DNA from: Lentisphaerales bacterium | Lineage (GTDB): Bacteria > Verrucomicrobiota > Lentisphaeria > Lentisphaerales > Lentisphaeraceae | NCBI GenBank assembly: GCA_022446985.1 | Contig: JAKVBD010000013.1 | Coordinates: forward strand, 1-64,000 | Reading direction: 5' to 3' | DNA: 64,000 bases | In this document: positions 18,189 through 26,362 of the stretch, piece after piece | How the letters are laid out: every line of letters starts with the position of its first letter | Numbering within the stretch: position 1 is the first letter of the stretch | The notes under the pieces: model-generated | The model's database searches: none | The model's input: only the letters and a program-made list of their open reading frames with translations | Told to the model about the DNA's origin: nothing | Program-made: the position numbers and the translations under genes

Positions 18189-19468
18189 TTTTTAGCCTTG
18201 CTTAGTTGATTGCCTTGTAGGGATGTTAACGCATGTAGAAATGCTTCTAAATCATTTTTTTCCTGCTCATCGAGATGAAGAGGTTGAATAACCTTTTCCA
18301 AATGCGGTTGATCTTTATTCGCATTTTCCATCTCAGAATAGAAATCAATAACTTCACGAAGGGAAGCAAAACTGCCATTATGCATGTAAGGAGCAGTATG
18401 AGCTACATTCCTGAGGCTGGGAGTTTTGTAATGACCGATACTTTCTGTATCAATTTTTAAATAACGCAGACGCTCAGCCCGTTTTCCTGTTGGTGCATCT
18501 GAGTATTTCCCCATTGAGTTAAACATCGCAGAATAAAGTTTTTGAGCACCAGCAAGACGGGCTGGCTTTAATTCAGATTGTCCCGGTTCTAAAGGCAGAT
18601 GAATAAAGTGAAATTCTTCATCAGTTAAGTTATGACCATTGTGACACAGGTTGCATTGGCCTTTACCAATGAAAATCTTTAATCCTCTTTGAGCTGACAG
18701 CGAAAGTTGATTGACCTTCTTTTGATCTTTTTGAACGATACCTTCTAAAAAAATATCAAAGGTCGAAGGAGAGGCTACAATTGTTTTCTCGAAAGCAGCA
18801 ATAGCCTTACAAAGTTTGATGAAAGTATGGTTGATGTGAAGTTGATTTTCCTGACTCATACTTTGCCAATTTTCCTGAGCTGGTCCTTTCTCTTTTGTCG
18901 GCTTAGCAGGAATAGGAAAAGCTTTCCTGTCAGAGAAATCTGCACTGAACTCACCAAAAAGGCTTTTAAAGGTCTGATGATACTCAGGGTTGCTGAATAT
19001 ATATGAAACTATTGCTGTTCTGGAGTGACCCTGCTCAACAGGATTTTCCAAAGGCTCGGCGGCTTGTGACCAGAGGCTGTCACTCCGACCGTCCCAGAAC
19101 AGCCAACGACGGTCTTTGGCATTCCATAAGCTTGGAATGTCTCTTTCATTTAGCGGGCGCTTTGCAGTCCAGTGCTGGTTTGGATCATGACAACTCGCAC
19201 AGGAGAGATCGCCTTTCACAGAAAGTTTTTTATCAAAAAACAACTTCTTCCCAAGCTCAATAGCAGCTCGGTTGCCATCGTACGAGTTGGTATCGTCTTC
19301 TGCGGCAACCTGGCGCCTGAACTTTAAGATATTTCTTATATCTTTTTCTGTGAATTCAGCTTTAAATTCGGGAAGCTTATTATTGCGGTAAATGTCTACA
19401 GCGATCGCTGTACTGATCAGTACCAGTATAGCAATGACAAGTAGTAAATATTTACTGAAGCTTTTCAT
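18185..19468 (-). CDS. Di-haem cytochrome c peroxidase / MauG family protein
   Basis: 427 residues with one N-terminal hydrophobic anchor (residues about 7-25) and two c-type haem sites, CASCH (in LSCASCHDPNQHW) and CNLCH (in GQCNLCHNGHNL). The rest follows the family: LGKKLFFDKKLS, RDIPSLWNAKDRRWLFWDGR, ENPVEQGHS, and near the end YKTPSLRNVAHTAPYMHNGS. It should act in the periplasm, either reducing H2O2 or oxidising an unknown substrate. Finding it inside the cobalamin operon, with 4-base overlaps to bluB and to the lipoprotein gene upstream, is not standard; the link to B12 is unexplained. Confidence 0.93.
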   Translation of the reverse strand: MKSFSKYLLLVIAILVLISTAIAVDIYRNNKLPEFKAEFTEKDIRNILKFRRQVAAEDDTNSYDGNRAAIELGKKLFFDKKLSVKGDLSCASCHDPNQHWTAKRPLNERDIPSLWNAKDRRWLFWDGRSDSLWSQAAEPLENPVEQGHSRTAIVSYIFSNPEYHQTFKSLFGEFSADFSDRKAFPIPAKPTKEKGPAQENWQSMSQENQLHINHTFIKLCKAIAAFEKTIVASPSTFDIFLEGIVQKDQKKVNQLSLSAQRGLKIFIGKGQCNLCHNGHNLTDEEFHFIHLPLEPGQSELKPARLAGAQKLYSAMFNSMGKYSDAPTGKRAERLRYLKIDTESIGHYKTPSLRNVAHTAPYMHNGSFASLREVIDFYSEMENANKDQPHLEKVIQPLHLDEQEKNDLEAFLHALTSLQGNQLSKAKK

Positions 19469-19842
19469 ATATTGAATTTATAGCGGAAGCTCTCGACCTG
19501 TTTATCTTTATCAAAAACATTCAGCTGTAGAAGCCACTCACCAGGCATGTGCAGTTGCATACCTTCTACTTTGTAATGACCTGGTTGAATCTCAGTGATT
19601 TTTGGCGAAGTATTCATCCCATGGCCATGACCAGGCATGGTGCAATCCGCTTCAATTCTAAGGCCGGCTGCCGCTCCGGCAAGTTTAAACTCAAAGGTAA
19701 ATATTTCATTCTCAGGGAAAGAAGATGGAGCTTTTTCTAAAGTGAGAGTGTAGACATCTCCTGGCAGCATGACCTTTTTAGGCTCTCCACAAGAGCTCAG
19801 TAAAACTGACAAAAGAACTGTAGAAACAAGAAGTCGTAACAT
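19465..19842 (-). CDS. YtkA/FixH-like lipoprotein
   Basis: 125 residues with a lipoprotein signal (LLSVLLSSCG, lipidated Cys at about residue 18). The mature part is a beta-sandwich of the YtkA/FixH-like type: FTFEFKLAGAAAGLRIEADC, then PGHGHGMNTSPKITEIQPGHYKVEG and LHMPGEWLLQLNV. The His/Met-rich segments PGHGHGM and MQLHMPG could bind a metal such as copper. It overlaps the di-haem peroxidase gene by 4 bases (ATGA), so the two are probably partners in the periplasm. Family assignment is by pattern only. Confidence 0.75.
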   Translation of the reverse strand: MLRLLVSTVLLSVLLSSCGEPKKVMLPGDVYTLTLEKAPSSFPENEIFTFEFKLAGAAAGLRIEADCTMPGHGHGMNTSPKITEIQPGHYKVEGMQLHMPGEWLLQLNVFDKDKQVESFRYKFNI

Positions 19843-19844
19843 AA

Positions 19845-20264
19845 TTATACTAAATCATAAGTTGAAGGGTTTTTGTTGATCCAATCCTGATACAATTGAT
19901 GGTTTTCTGCGATCTTTGTTTTGTCGCCATTAAACCAGTCATAGAAAGAAGGGAAATAGATTGCGAAAGTTGGTTTTGCTGCTTCGCCGACTGCTTCGCT
20001 TTTACTCTTGTCCTGCCAAAAAGCCATTTGTGGTGTAAAACCGGGATTTTCGATTATTTCGGCATAACTGTAAGAATCTTTACGAAGGTGCAGGTGACTG
20101 CGCTCTTCCGGAGTGTTTGACGATTCGTGATAAATCGTCAGCCAGGAAGAGCTCTCCCGCAAAATAAAATCATTGCCTTTCAGCTCTGTTGTGCCATGAT
20201 CATGGCGAAGAATTATGGCTCCACCATGCCTAAGCATTTCAGTTATTAAATCAGCCAGCGTCAT
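19845..20264 (-). CDS. Unknown cytoplasmic protein in cobalamin operon
   Basis: 139 residues, no signal or membrane segment, not assigned to a family. It begins MTLADLITEMLRHGGAIILR and contains the segment SHLHLRKDSYSYAEI and a Trp/Tyr-rich C-terminal part (YFPSFYDWFNGD). Spacing is 2 bases from cbiF upstream and 2 bases to the lipoprotein gene, so it is a firm member of the operon. Several His near residues 20-24 and 78-80 could be ligands. A haem- or tetrapyrrole-related role is possible from the context only. Confidence 0.75.
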   Translation of the reverse strand: MTLADLITEMLRHGGAIILRHDHGTTELKGNDFILRESSSWLTIYHESSNTPEERSHLHLRKDSYSYAEIIENPGFTPQMAFWQDKSKSEAVGEAAKPTFAIYFPSFYDWFNGDKTKIAENHQLYQDWINKNPSTYDLV

Positions 20265-20266
20265 TT

Positions 20267-21031
20267 TTATTTATCAGTCTTTATTCCTTTGCGGAATTTA
20301 TGAGTAAAATCAGCCGCATAGAGTCGCGAATCGGCGTAATCTTCAGCAGTAAGAACTTTACCGACAATGATCATCGATTGTGATCTGATTTTTGATTCAC
20401 GAACTTTCTCGCGGATATCTCCTAAAGTACCATTTATGATGACCTGTTCCGGCATAGAAGCCTTATGAACAACTGCCACTGGACAATCTTCGCCATACTC
20501 AGGAATCAATTCTTTCACAACTTTAGCAATAAGGGTGATACTTAGAAAAAGAACCATTGTCGATTGATGTTTCGCAAGATCTGGAAGCTTCTCTTTGTCC
20601 GGCATAGGCGTGCGACCTTCACAGCGAGTAACAATGACCGTTTGTGAAAGCTCTGGTAAAGTCAATTCTTTACCTAAAGCTGCCGCTGAAGCAACGAAAC
20701 TTGAAACACCCGGTATAATGGTGGTCTCAATACCAAGAGCTTCAAGGCGACGGACTTGTTCAGCAGTAGAACCATAGATTGAAGGATCACCAGTGTGAAC
20801 ACGAGCGACATCTTGACCTTGATCATCGGCTTCTTTGATAACGGCAACGATTTCTTCTAGATTCATACCTGCTGAGTCTAAAACCTTAGCGTCTTTTCGT
20901 GCTGTATGCAAAACTTCTTTAGGAACCAAAGAACCGGTATATAAAACCACCGGGCATTCAGAAATTAAGCGTGCACCTTTTACGGTAATGAGTTCCGGGT
21001 CACCAGGACCTGCGCCAATTATATAAACCAT
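20267..21031 (-). CDS. cbiF: Precorrin-4 / cobalt-precorrin-4 C11-methyltransferase
   Basis: SAM-dependent tetrapyrrole methyltransferase that methylates C-11 of the corrin precursor. 254 residues. The start VYIIGAGPGDPELITVKGARLI is the family hallmark. DVARVHTGDPSIYGSTAEQVRRL and PGVSSFVASAAALGKELTLPELSQTVIVTR (read in parts) are diagnostic of CbiF/CobM. The C-terminal AEDYADSRLYAADFTHKFR also fits. It starts 21 bases after the preceding small gene. Confidence 0.97.
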   Translation of the reverse strand: MVYIIGAGPGDPELITVKGARLISECPVVLYTGSLVPKEVLHTARKDAKVLDSAGMNLEEIVAVIKEADDQGQDVARVHTGDPSIYGSTAEQVRRLEALGIETTIIPGVSSFVASAAALGKELTLPELSQTVIVTRCEGRTPMPDKEKLPDLAKHQSTMVLFLSITLIAKVVKELIPEYGEDCPVAVVHKASMPEQVIINGTLGDIREKVRESKIRSQSMIIVGKVLTAEDYADSRLYAADFTHKFRKGIKTDK

Positions 21032-21052
21032 ATTTAAAATCCTGTATTTAGT

Positions 21053-21454
21053 TTAGCAGCTCCAGACTTCATCCTGAACGATTTCCCAGATTTCTTCAGG
21101 AATATCTAGAAGCCACTGCAAATGAATTATTTTTTGTCCTGAGTATTCTTCGGCATCGAAGAAAAGATACCACATACGAGTTGAAGTAGAGCCATTTCTT
21201 TTAATGACTAAACGGTCAAATATTTTTTGGCAGACTTCCTCTCCTTCATCATCAAAAGTGATATAAGGCTCAGCAATTTTAGCTTCCCCGCACAACTCAA
21301 GCTTGATATATGGGGTATTCACCGGATCAAAGTCCACAGGCTTCACAAAGCCAAAAGGAGTATAATTACCAGGACCTTTTACATCGCCAACCTGGTAGTA
21401 CTCACCATTTGTTTCGACGACAAAGGCGCCGTGAATTAAACCGAGTTTAGTCAT
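21053..21454 (-). CDS. Unknown protein in cobalamin operon
   Basis: 133 residues, no signal or membrane helix, no recognised family. It starts MTKLGLIHGAFVVETNGEYY and is acidic with many beta-type segments (PYITFDDEGEEVCQKIFDRL) and three Cys including the C-terminal WSC. It overlaps the 3' end of cbiH by 8 bases and precedes cbiF by 21 bases, so it is translated with the corrin methyltransferases. A role as a chaperone or accessory of the pathway is speculation. Confidence 0.72.
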   Translation of the reverse strand: MTKLGLIHGAFVVETNGEYYQVGDVKGPGNYTPFGFVKPVDFDPVNTPYIKLELCGEAKIAEPYITFDDEGEEVCQKIFDRLVIKRNGSTSTRMWYLFFDAEEYSGQKIIHLQWLLDIPEEIWEIVQDEVWSC

Positions 21455-22463
21455 TGTTTTTATTTTCCTGCTCGCGTTTTAAACGCTTGAGGCGTCGTTG
21501 CTCTTTGCGCTTTTCACGCATGAGCTGATCTTGACTTAACTCTTTAGCTTTATCGGCTTCCGGGTCATCAACTACCAAACTTCTGGCTGGTTGCTGACCT
21601 TCTAAAACATCTCCATCCCAGGTATACTTATTTGTGTAACCACGTGGGGTGATCATGAAACCATCGTAAACAATGGTCTGACTGGAGCCAACGATAACTG
21701 TTGTATTCATACCAATTTCAAAATCCAGAAAATTGTCGAGATCTGTCATGACGATATTTTGCTGGTGACGATAAGCACTTTTTACCAGAGCAACAGGTGT
21801 ACTGCCCTCGCGATACTTAGAGATGATTTCCTTGGCTTCTACAATCTGCCTGGTGCGACGACCACTTGCAGGGTTATATAAACCAATAACAAAATCGGCA
21901 TCGGCGGCACAATCAATTTTTTTGCGGATAGATGGCCAAGGTGTCAGTAGATCTGAAAGAGATATACCACAAAAATCATGTCCCAGAGGAGCTCCAACTA
22001 AAGAGCCACAGGAGTTTATCGCCGAAATACCGGGAATAATGTTCAGTACCGGATTTTGGTCGCGAGTCCAACCAATTTCCTGAAGAACCTGAAATACCAA
22101 ACCGCACATACCATAAACTCCGGCATCTCCAGAAGATATAAGTACTACTTTTTTGCCAGTTTGGGCTTCTTCAATTGCAGCTCTGGCTCTGGCAATTTCT
22201 TCAGTCATGCCAGTGCGTATAATTTCTTTATCTTTTATAAGGTGTCTGACCAACTTAATATAAGTTGTGTAACCAATCACCATATCGGCATTTATAATTG
22301 CCTTAAGAGCTTTTGGAGTTATATGGTCATCGCCACCGGGACCTATGCCAACTACAGATAAAGTGCCATAACCTTCTTTTACTTCCTGTTGAGGATCGTG
22401 GTATACGCCTTCCTGTTCAATGGTTTCATAACCGGTGGTATCTGTAAGCTTTGCTTTAGACAT
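21447..22463 (-). CDS. cbiH: Precorrin-3B / cobalt-precorrin-3 C17-methyltransferase
   Basis: SAM-dependent ring-contraction methyltransferase acting at C-17. 338 residues, longer than the usual 240-250 because of an N-terminal stretch of about 30 residues and a basic C-terminal tail (REKRKEQRRLKRLKREQE). Core motifs: LSVVGIGPGGDDHITPKAL, VVLISSGDAGVYGMCGLV, PGISAINSCGSLVGAPLGHD, FCGISLSDLLTPW and FVIGLYNPASGRRTRQI. The tail is strongly basic and may bind nucleic acid or simply be disordered. It lies 8 bases after cobO. Confidence 0.96.
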   Translation of the reverse strand: MSKAKLTDTTGYETIEQEGVYHDPQQEVKEGYGTLSVVGIGPGGDDHITPKALKAIINADMVIGYTTYIKLVRHLIKDKEIIRTGMTEEIARARAAIEEAQTGKKVVLISSGDAGVYGMCGLVFQVLQEIGWTRDQNPVLNIIPGISAINSCGSLVGAPLGHDFCGISLSDLLTPWPSIRKKIDCAADADFVIGLYNPASGRRTRQIVEAKEIISKYREGSTPVALVKSAYRHQQNIVMTDLDNFLDFEIGMNTTVIVGSSQTIVYDGFMITPRGYTNKYTWDGDVLEGQQPARSLVVDDPEADKAKELSQDQLMREKRKEQRRLKRLKREQENKNND

Positions 22464-22471
22464 GATATTCC

Positions 22472-23080
22472 TTAAAATTCTATTCCGCGCTGAGCTTTTA
22501 TACCATTGTCAAATGCGTGCTTTATTGGTGTCATTTCGGTGACTGTGTCAGCAATATCTATAAGCTCTTGAGGAGCATTTCTACCAGTCAGCATGATGTT
22601 TAATTGTTCCGGCTTATTACTGATAACTTCGGCAACTTCGGTTGCATCCAGGTAACCATACCTAAGAGCAATATTTATTTCATCTAAAACTATTAAGTGA
22701 TAAGCCGGCTTTTCTGTGCGACACTCTTCAATCATTTCAACGGCTATTTTCCAACCGCGTTGAGCAGACTCTATATCTTTAGTTTTGTCTTGTGTATCCC
22801 AGGTAAAACCATCGCCAGATCCGACATGGGTGATCTCGTCAAATTTCTCAAAAATCTTTTGTTCGCCAGTAGCCCAGTTACCTTTGATGAATTGCACAAC
22901 ACCAACTTTATAACCGTGACCTACAGCACGCATCGCAGTACCGAAAGCAGCTGTGGATTTACCTTTGCCATCGCCAGTATTCACAACAATTATGCCACGG
23001 CTAATTAATTTGGATCGAACCTTCTGACGCTGCTCCTTTTGAAGCTTTTTCATTTTGTCTTTATGAGGATCTTCGCTCAT
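22472..23080 (-). CDS. cobO: Cob(I)yrinic acid a,c-diamide adenosyltransferase (CobO/BtuR type)
   Basis: Attaches the 5'-deoxyadenosyl group to reduced corrinoid cobalt, using ATP. 202 residues. P-loop GDGKGKSTAAFGTAMRAVGHG (close to the GNGKGKTT family form) near residue 38, GVVQFIKGNWATGE, LIVLDEINIALRYGYLD and LTGRNAPQELIDIADTVTEM are all diagnostic. The N-terminus is Lys/Arg-rich. It lies 2 bases after cbiG and 8 before cbiH. Confidence 0.97.
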   Translation of the reverse strand: MSEDPHKDKMKKLQKEQRQKVRSKLISRGIIVVNTGDGKGKSTAAFGTAMRAVGHGYKVGVVQFIKGNWATGEQKIFEKFDEITHVGSGDGFTWDTQDKTKDIESAQRGWKIAVEMIEECRTEKPAYHLIVLDEINIALRYGYLDATEVAEVISNKPEQLNIMLTGRNAPQELIDIADTVTEMTPIKHAFDNGIKAQRGIEF

Positions 23081-23082
23081 TT

Positions 23083-24195
23083 TTAACCTCTGGATTTAAA
23101 TGGGATTCTGGCAATTGCCATAGTCATGTTTTTACCACCTTCTTCAAGCTGAAAAGCTTTCTTAGGCATTACCAGTTTTTTGGCGCCGGCCTGAAGAAGA
23201 CAAGCAGCTTCTGCTACTGAACGCGTACCGACATACTTTTTGACTACCTCTGAAGGATTTTCTATCCCCTCAACAACGTCAAGTTCTTCGGGAGTATAGG
23301 TCACAAAAGGCCAGTTATTTTTTTCTGATAATTCAAGAAGTGCCTTTTCATCAGCTTTTTTATTCACAGAGCATACAGCTTTGACTGATTTTATAGAGAG
23401 CTTTTCTTCTTGCAAAAATTTCTCTATGCCAGCTTCAATAGTTTCGAGAGGGCAATCGCGATCACAACCTAGTCCCAGAACAAGACTCTTCGGACGGTAA
23501 ATAACGGCATTATCCCAATGCTCTGGATGGCTTTCTTTAATGTCGCGGTCCGAACAGATGAGTGAAATGGCATAGTCTTCAGCTTTGAAATCATCAAGAT
23601 TGAGGCCGTACTCAACACCTTTAGGAAGTTCTTTGTCTAAAGGCCAAAAATTTGCTTCTCCGGTTTCCTGGATAAAACAAACGCGATTTTCGTTAACGAC
23701 TTCTGCACAGCCTTTAGTGATATTGCGATCTATGTCATCGAGTGTCCAACCAAGATCACGACCAAGTATATCAACTGTCAGTGTTTTCATTGAATCAGAT
23801 GCAGTGGTTATAACAGGTTGAGCATCTATGGCTTGAGCCACACGCTCAGTGAACTGATTACCACGACCGACATGGCCGGATAATGCACAAATAGCAAACT
23901 TCGCAGCATCGTCGACACAAATGACTGCCGGGTCAACTTTCTTATTTTCGAGGTACTTTGCTATCATGCGAATCACAGCACCAACAGAAATAATATGGAT
24001 GTGACAGTCATATTCTTTCCAGGTCGCCTCTAAAGTCGGTCCCATTGGCAAACTCAGAAGTTGTGAGCCTTCAGGGGCATTGTCAATGTGGCGTTTAGAA
24101 ACATAAAGGTCAGCATCGGGAATTGCTTTCTTGATATCTTTGGCAATTTCTAATCCGTGTTTGGTGATAACATAAACAGCAAAGGTTTTACTCAT
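23083..24195 (-). CDS. cbiG: Cobalt-precorrin-5A hydrolase CbiG
   Basis: Opens the delta-lactone of cobalt-precorrin-5A with release of acetaldehyde; a marker of the early-cobalt route. 370 residues. The N-terminal domain has SVGAVIRMIAKYLENKKVDP, VICVDDAAKFAICALSGHVG and QPVITTASDSMKTLTVDILG. The C-terminal domain begins LVLGLGCDRDCPLETIEAGI and has FVTYTPEELDVVEG, GTRSVAEAACLLQAG and LVMPKKAF. It overlaps cbiL by 4 bases. Confidence 0.97.
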   Translation of the reverse strand: MSKTFAVYVITKHGLEIAKDIKKAIPDADLYVSKRHIDNAPEGSQLLSLPMGPTLEATWKEYDCHIHIISVGAVIRMIAKYLENKKVDPAVICVDDAAKFAICALSGHVGRGNQFTERVAQAIDAQPVITTASDSMKTLTVDILGRDLGWTLDDIDRNITKGCAEVVNENRVCFIQETGEANFWPLDKELPKGVEYGLNLDDFKAEDYAISLICSDRDIKESHPEHWDNAVIYRPKSLVLGLGCDRDCPLETIEAGIEKFLQEEKLSIKSVKAVCSVNKKADEKALLELSEKNNWPFVTYTPEELDVVEGIENPSEVVKKYVGTRSVAEAACLLQAGAKKLVMPKKAFQLEEGGKNMTMAIARIPFKSRG

Positions 24196-24956
24196 GATTC
24201 AGTAGACTCCTTAAAGCGCCCTTCCAGTATACCATTGCGGTCTTGTTTTTTGACCATCACCATACTGAAGTAGTCACATTTATCATTCTTAATAGCTTCC
24301 AAATCAGTTGTTGTCATCTGAAAATCCATTGTGGCTTTACTGACGTAAGTAGCACAGTCCAGAAGTCCTTCATTTTTAAGGATTTCAACTAACCGCGGCA
24401 TAATAGACGAAACCTTCATCAATAAAACTGTATCAAAAAGCTGTAGTATTTGAGGTAAAGTATCCAAACCATAACTGGCTGGTACAACGGCTACGCGCTC
24501 CTGACCATCGGCAATTGGCTGTTGAATCACTGACGGAACTGCTGTGAAACTTGAGACGGCAGGAACTATTTCAGTTTCGACTTCAGGCCAGCGTTTTTGA
24601 GCAGCTTTGTGAAGGTAAATATAAGTCGAGAAAAAGAGCGGATCACCTTCTGTGATAAATGCGACATTTTTCCCTTCTTCTAATCTCTTGCCGATTTCAG
24701 TGAAGGCTATATCCCATGCTGGCTTTAAGATCTCTGGATCTTTAGTCATAGGGAATGTTAGAAAGAGTCTCTCTTGAGCGTCATTTTTGACAACGTTCGG
24801 CTCAGTTATGCGCCAGGCAACAGACTTCCTGCCTTTCTTACTTTGAGGAATGACAATTACGTCAACTTCACGCAGTACGTTGACTGCACGCAAAGTCATG
24901 AGATCTGGAGAACCTGTACCGACTCCAACTCCATAAAGCTTACCAAATTGAGACAT
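24192..24956 (-). CDS. cbiL: Precorrin-2 / cobalt-factor II C20-methyltransferase
   Basis: First committed corrin methyltransferase, methylating C-20. 254 residues. KLYGVGVGTGSPDLMTLRAV at the N-terminus, VIVIPQSKKGRKSVAWRI, NVAFITEGDPLFFSTYIYL and PAVSSFTAVPSVIQQPIADG are typical of CbiL/CobI. The ATG at 24954-24956 directly follows the stop codon of the small repeat-peptide gene (TAAATG), so its translation is probably coupled to that peptide. Confidence 0.97.
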   Translation of the reverse strand: MSQFGKLYGVGVGTGSPDLMTLRAVNVLREVDVIVIPQSKKGRKSVAWRITEPNVVKNDAQERLFLTFPMTKDPEILKPAWDIAFTEIGKRLEEGKNVAFITEGDPLFFSTYIYLHKAAQKRWPEVETEIVPAVSSFTAVPSVIQQPIADGQERVAVVPASYGLDTLPQILQLFDTVLLMKVSSIMPRLVEILKNEGLLDCATYVSKATMDFQMTTTDLEAIKNDKCDYFSMVMVKKQDRNGILEGRFKESTES

Positions 24957-25100
24957 TTAAGCTTTCTTTGCCTTCGTTGAAATAGTTTTGCGTGAGAAAC
25001 TGCATGTGTCTGTTTTCAAAAACTCTTTACGAGAGAAACCGCAAGTATCTGTTTTCAAAAATTCTTTGCGAGAGAAACCGCATGTATCTGTTTTTTTCAT
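24957..25100 (-). CDS. 47-residue tandem-repeat Cys peptide inside the cobalamin operon
   Basis: A small gene between cbiET and cbiL. ATG at 25098-25100 is preceded by a good Shine-Dalgarno AAGGA with a 6-base spacer, and the TAA at 24957-24959 abuts the cbiL start. The peptide holds three tandem copies of the 13-residue unit KTDTCGFSRKEFL: copies 1 and 2 are identical, and copy 3 has Ser in place of Gly and ends after SFSRK. A basic tail TISTKAKKA follows. The DNA repeat period is 39 bases. The third-position differences between copies are mostly silent, which supports selection on the peptide. One Cys per repeat gives three thiols in a strongly basic peptide. Function unknown; metal or corrin binding, a carrier, or a modified-peptide precursor are all possible. 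Confidence 0.8.
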   Translation of the reverse strand: MKKTDTCGFSRKEFLKTDTCGFSRKEFLKTDTCSFSRKTISTKAKKA

Positions 25101-25114
25101 AGTGTGTCCTTACT

Positions 25115-26362
25115 TTAAATTTCTCTTTCCGGCTTAGTGCAGGAAAAAATATGTATAGGGTTAAGTGGCTCATAGCGATAATAACGGGCAAGAGTAACAC
25201 CTCTACTCACAGCTACCTGAGCCATTTCAAAGTCAATATCCAGTTCTCTGAAGGTGGAATAAGCCTCTTGTATATTTTCCATGGTTATGGCATTTAAGAC
25301 TAAACGGCCGCCCGGCTTCAGTTTTCTAAGAGAGTATTCAATAATTTCTCTTAAGCTGCCTTTACTGCCACCGATGAAAACAGCATCTGGGGCATCTTCA
25401 ATATCTGTTAAAACTTCAGGTGCCCTACCCGCAATGATTTCGACGTTGTCGACGGCAAAACTCTGAACGTTTTCACGGCAGTAAACAAGGCTTTTTTCAT
25501 CGACTTCTATAGCAAAGGATTTTCCTTCATAGGCCGTTAAAGCTGCACTTATGGCAATGGAGCCAGAAGCTGCGCCTATATCCCAGATTACCGAGTCACG
25601 TCGCAACTGCATTTCTGCTAATGAAAGAGTTCTGACTTCCTTTTTAGTGATCAGACCTTTCTTAGGAACACGTTTGGCAAATTCATCTTCATGTAAGCTG
25701 AAAAAAGAATCTCTTGGCTGCCAGTCAGGACCTTTATTTTCCAAAACCATTACATTTAGAGGTGAGATATCTTCACATGCCGCCAAATCGTTCAAGTCTT
25801 CAAATTGCCGAACTCTTTCATCTGGCCCTGCTAAATTTTCGCACACCCAGGCACGCCACTTTTCTTGTTTAAATTCAAGCATGTAGCGGGCAAGTTCTGC
25901 GGGCGAGTTAGTGGCATCTGTAAGCACTGCCATTTTTTTGAAGTGCTGCAAGCGAGTAAGAAATCCTGTTCGGGCACGTCCATGAAGACTCAGCAAATAT
26001 GCATCATCCCATTTGATACCGATTCTTGCAAAGGCCAATGAAATCGAACTTGGTTGAGGGATAACGCGAAAGTTTTCTCCTCCAACTTTTTTGATGAGTA
26101 GAGAACCGATGCCATAAAACATAGGATCGCCAGAAGCCAGAACACAAACATTTTCTTCATTTGAAGCTTCAACGATTTCACCAAGAGCCTTCATGAAACC
26201 GCCTTTGATCAGAATACGTCTGCCAGTAAATTGTGGGAAAAAATCTAACTGTCGTTCTCCTCCGGCAAGAACCTGGGAGGAGGCTACAGCATTTACAGCT
26301 TCACTGCTTAAACCAACGCAGCCGTTGTCACCTATACCAATTACTGTCAGAGCTGAACTCAT
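25115..26362 (-). CDS. cobL: Precorrin-6B C5,15-methyltransferase/decarboxylase (CbiE-CbiT fusion)
   Basis: Bifunctional enzyme adding methyl groups at C-5 and C-15 and decarboxylating the C-12 acetate. 415 residues. The CbiE half (about 1-205) has LTVIGIGDNGCVGLSSEAV, VCVLASGDPMFYGIGSLL and PQPSSISLAFARIG. The CbiT half (about 215-405) has LITKKEVRTLSLAEMQLR, the SAM site SVIWDIGAASGSIAISAAL, DNVEIIAGRAPEVL and PDAVFIGGSKGSL. It overlaps cbiC by 4 bases and stops 14 bases before the small repeat-peptide gene. Confidence 0.97.
   Translation of the reverse strand: MSSALTVIGIGDNGCVGLSSEAVNAVASSQVLAGGERQLDFFPQFTGRRILIKGGFMKALGEIVEASNEENVCVLASGDPMFYGIGSLLIKKVGGENFRVIPQPSSISLAFARIGIKWDDAYLLSLHGRARTGFLTRLQHFKKMAVLTDATNSPAELARYMLEFKQEKWRAWVCENLAGPDERVRQFEDLNDLAACEDISPLNVMVLENKGPDWQPRDSFFSLHEDEFAKRVPKKGLITKKEVRTLSLAEMQLRRDSVIWDIGAASGSIAISAALTAYEGKSFAIEVDEKSLVYCRENVQSFAVDNVEIIAGRAPEVLTDIEDAPDAVFIGGSKGSLREIIEYSLRKLKPGGRLVLNAITMENIQEAYSTFRELDIDFEMAQVAVSRGVTLARYYRYEPLNPIHIFSCTKPEREI

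Noticed and set aside
24957-25100. CRISPR-like short repeats with 39-base period
   Set aside because: Only three copies with no spacers; the repeats form a translated peptide with a ribosome site.
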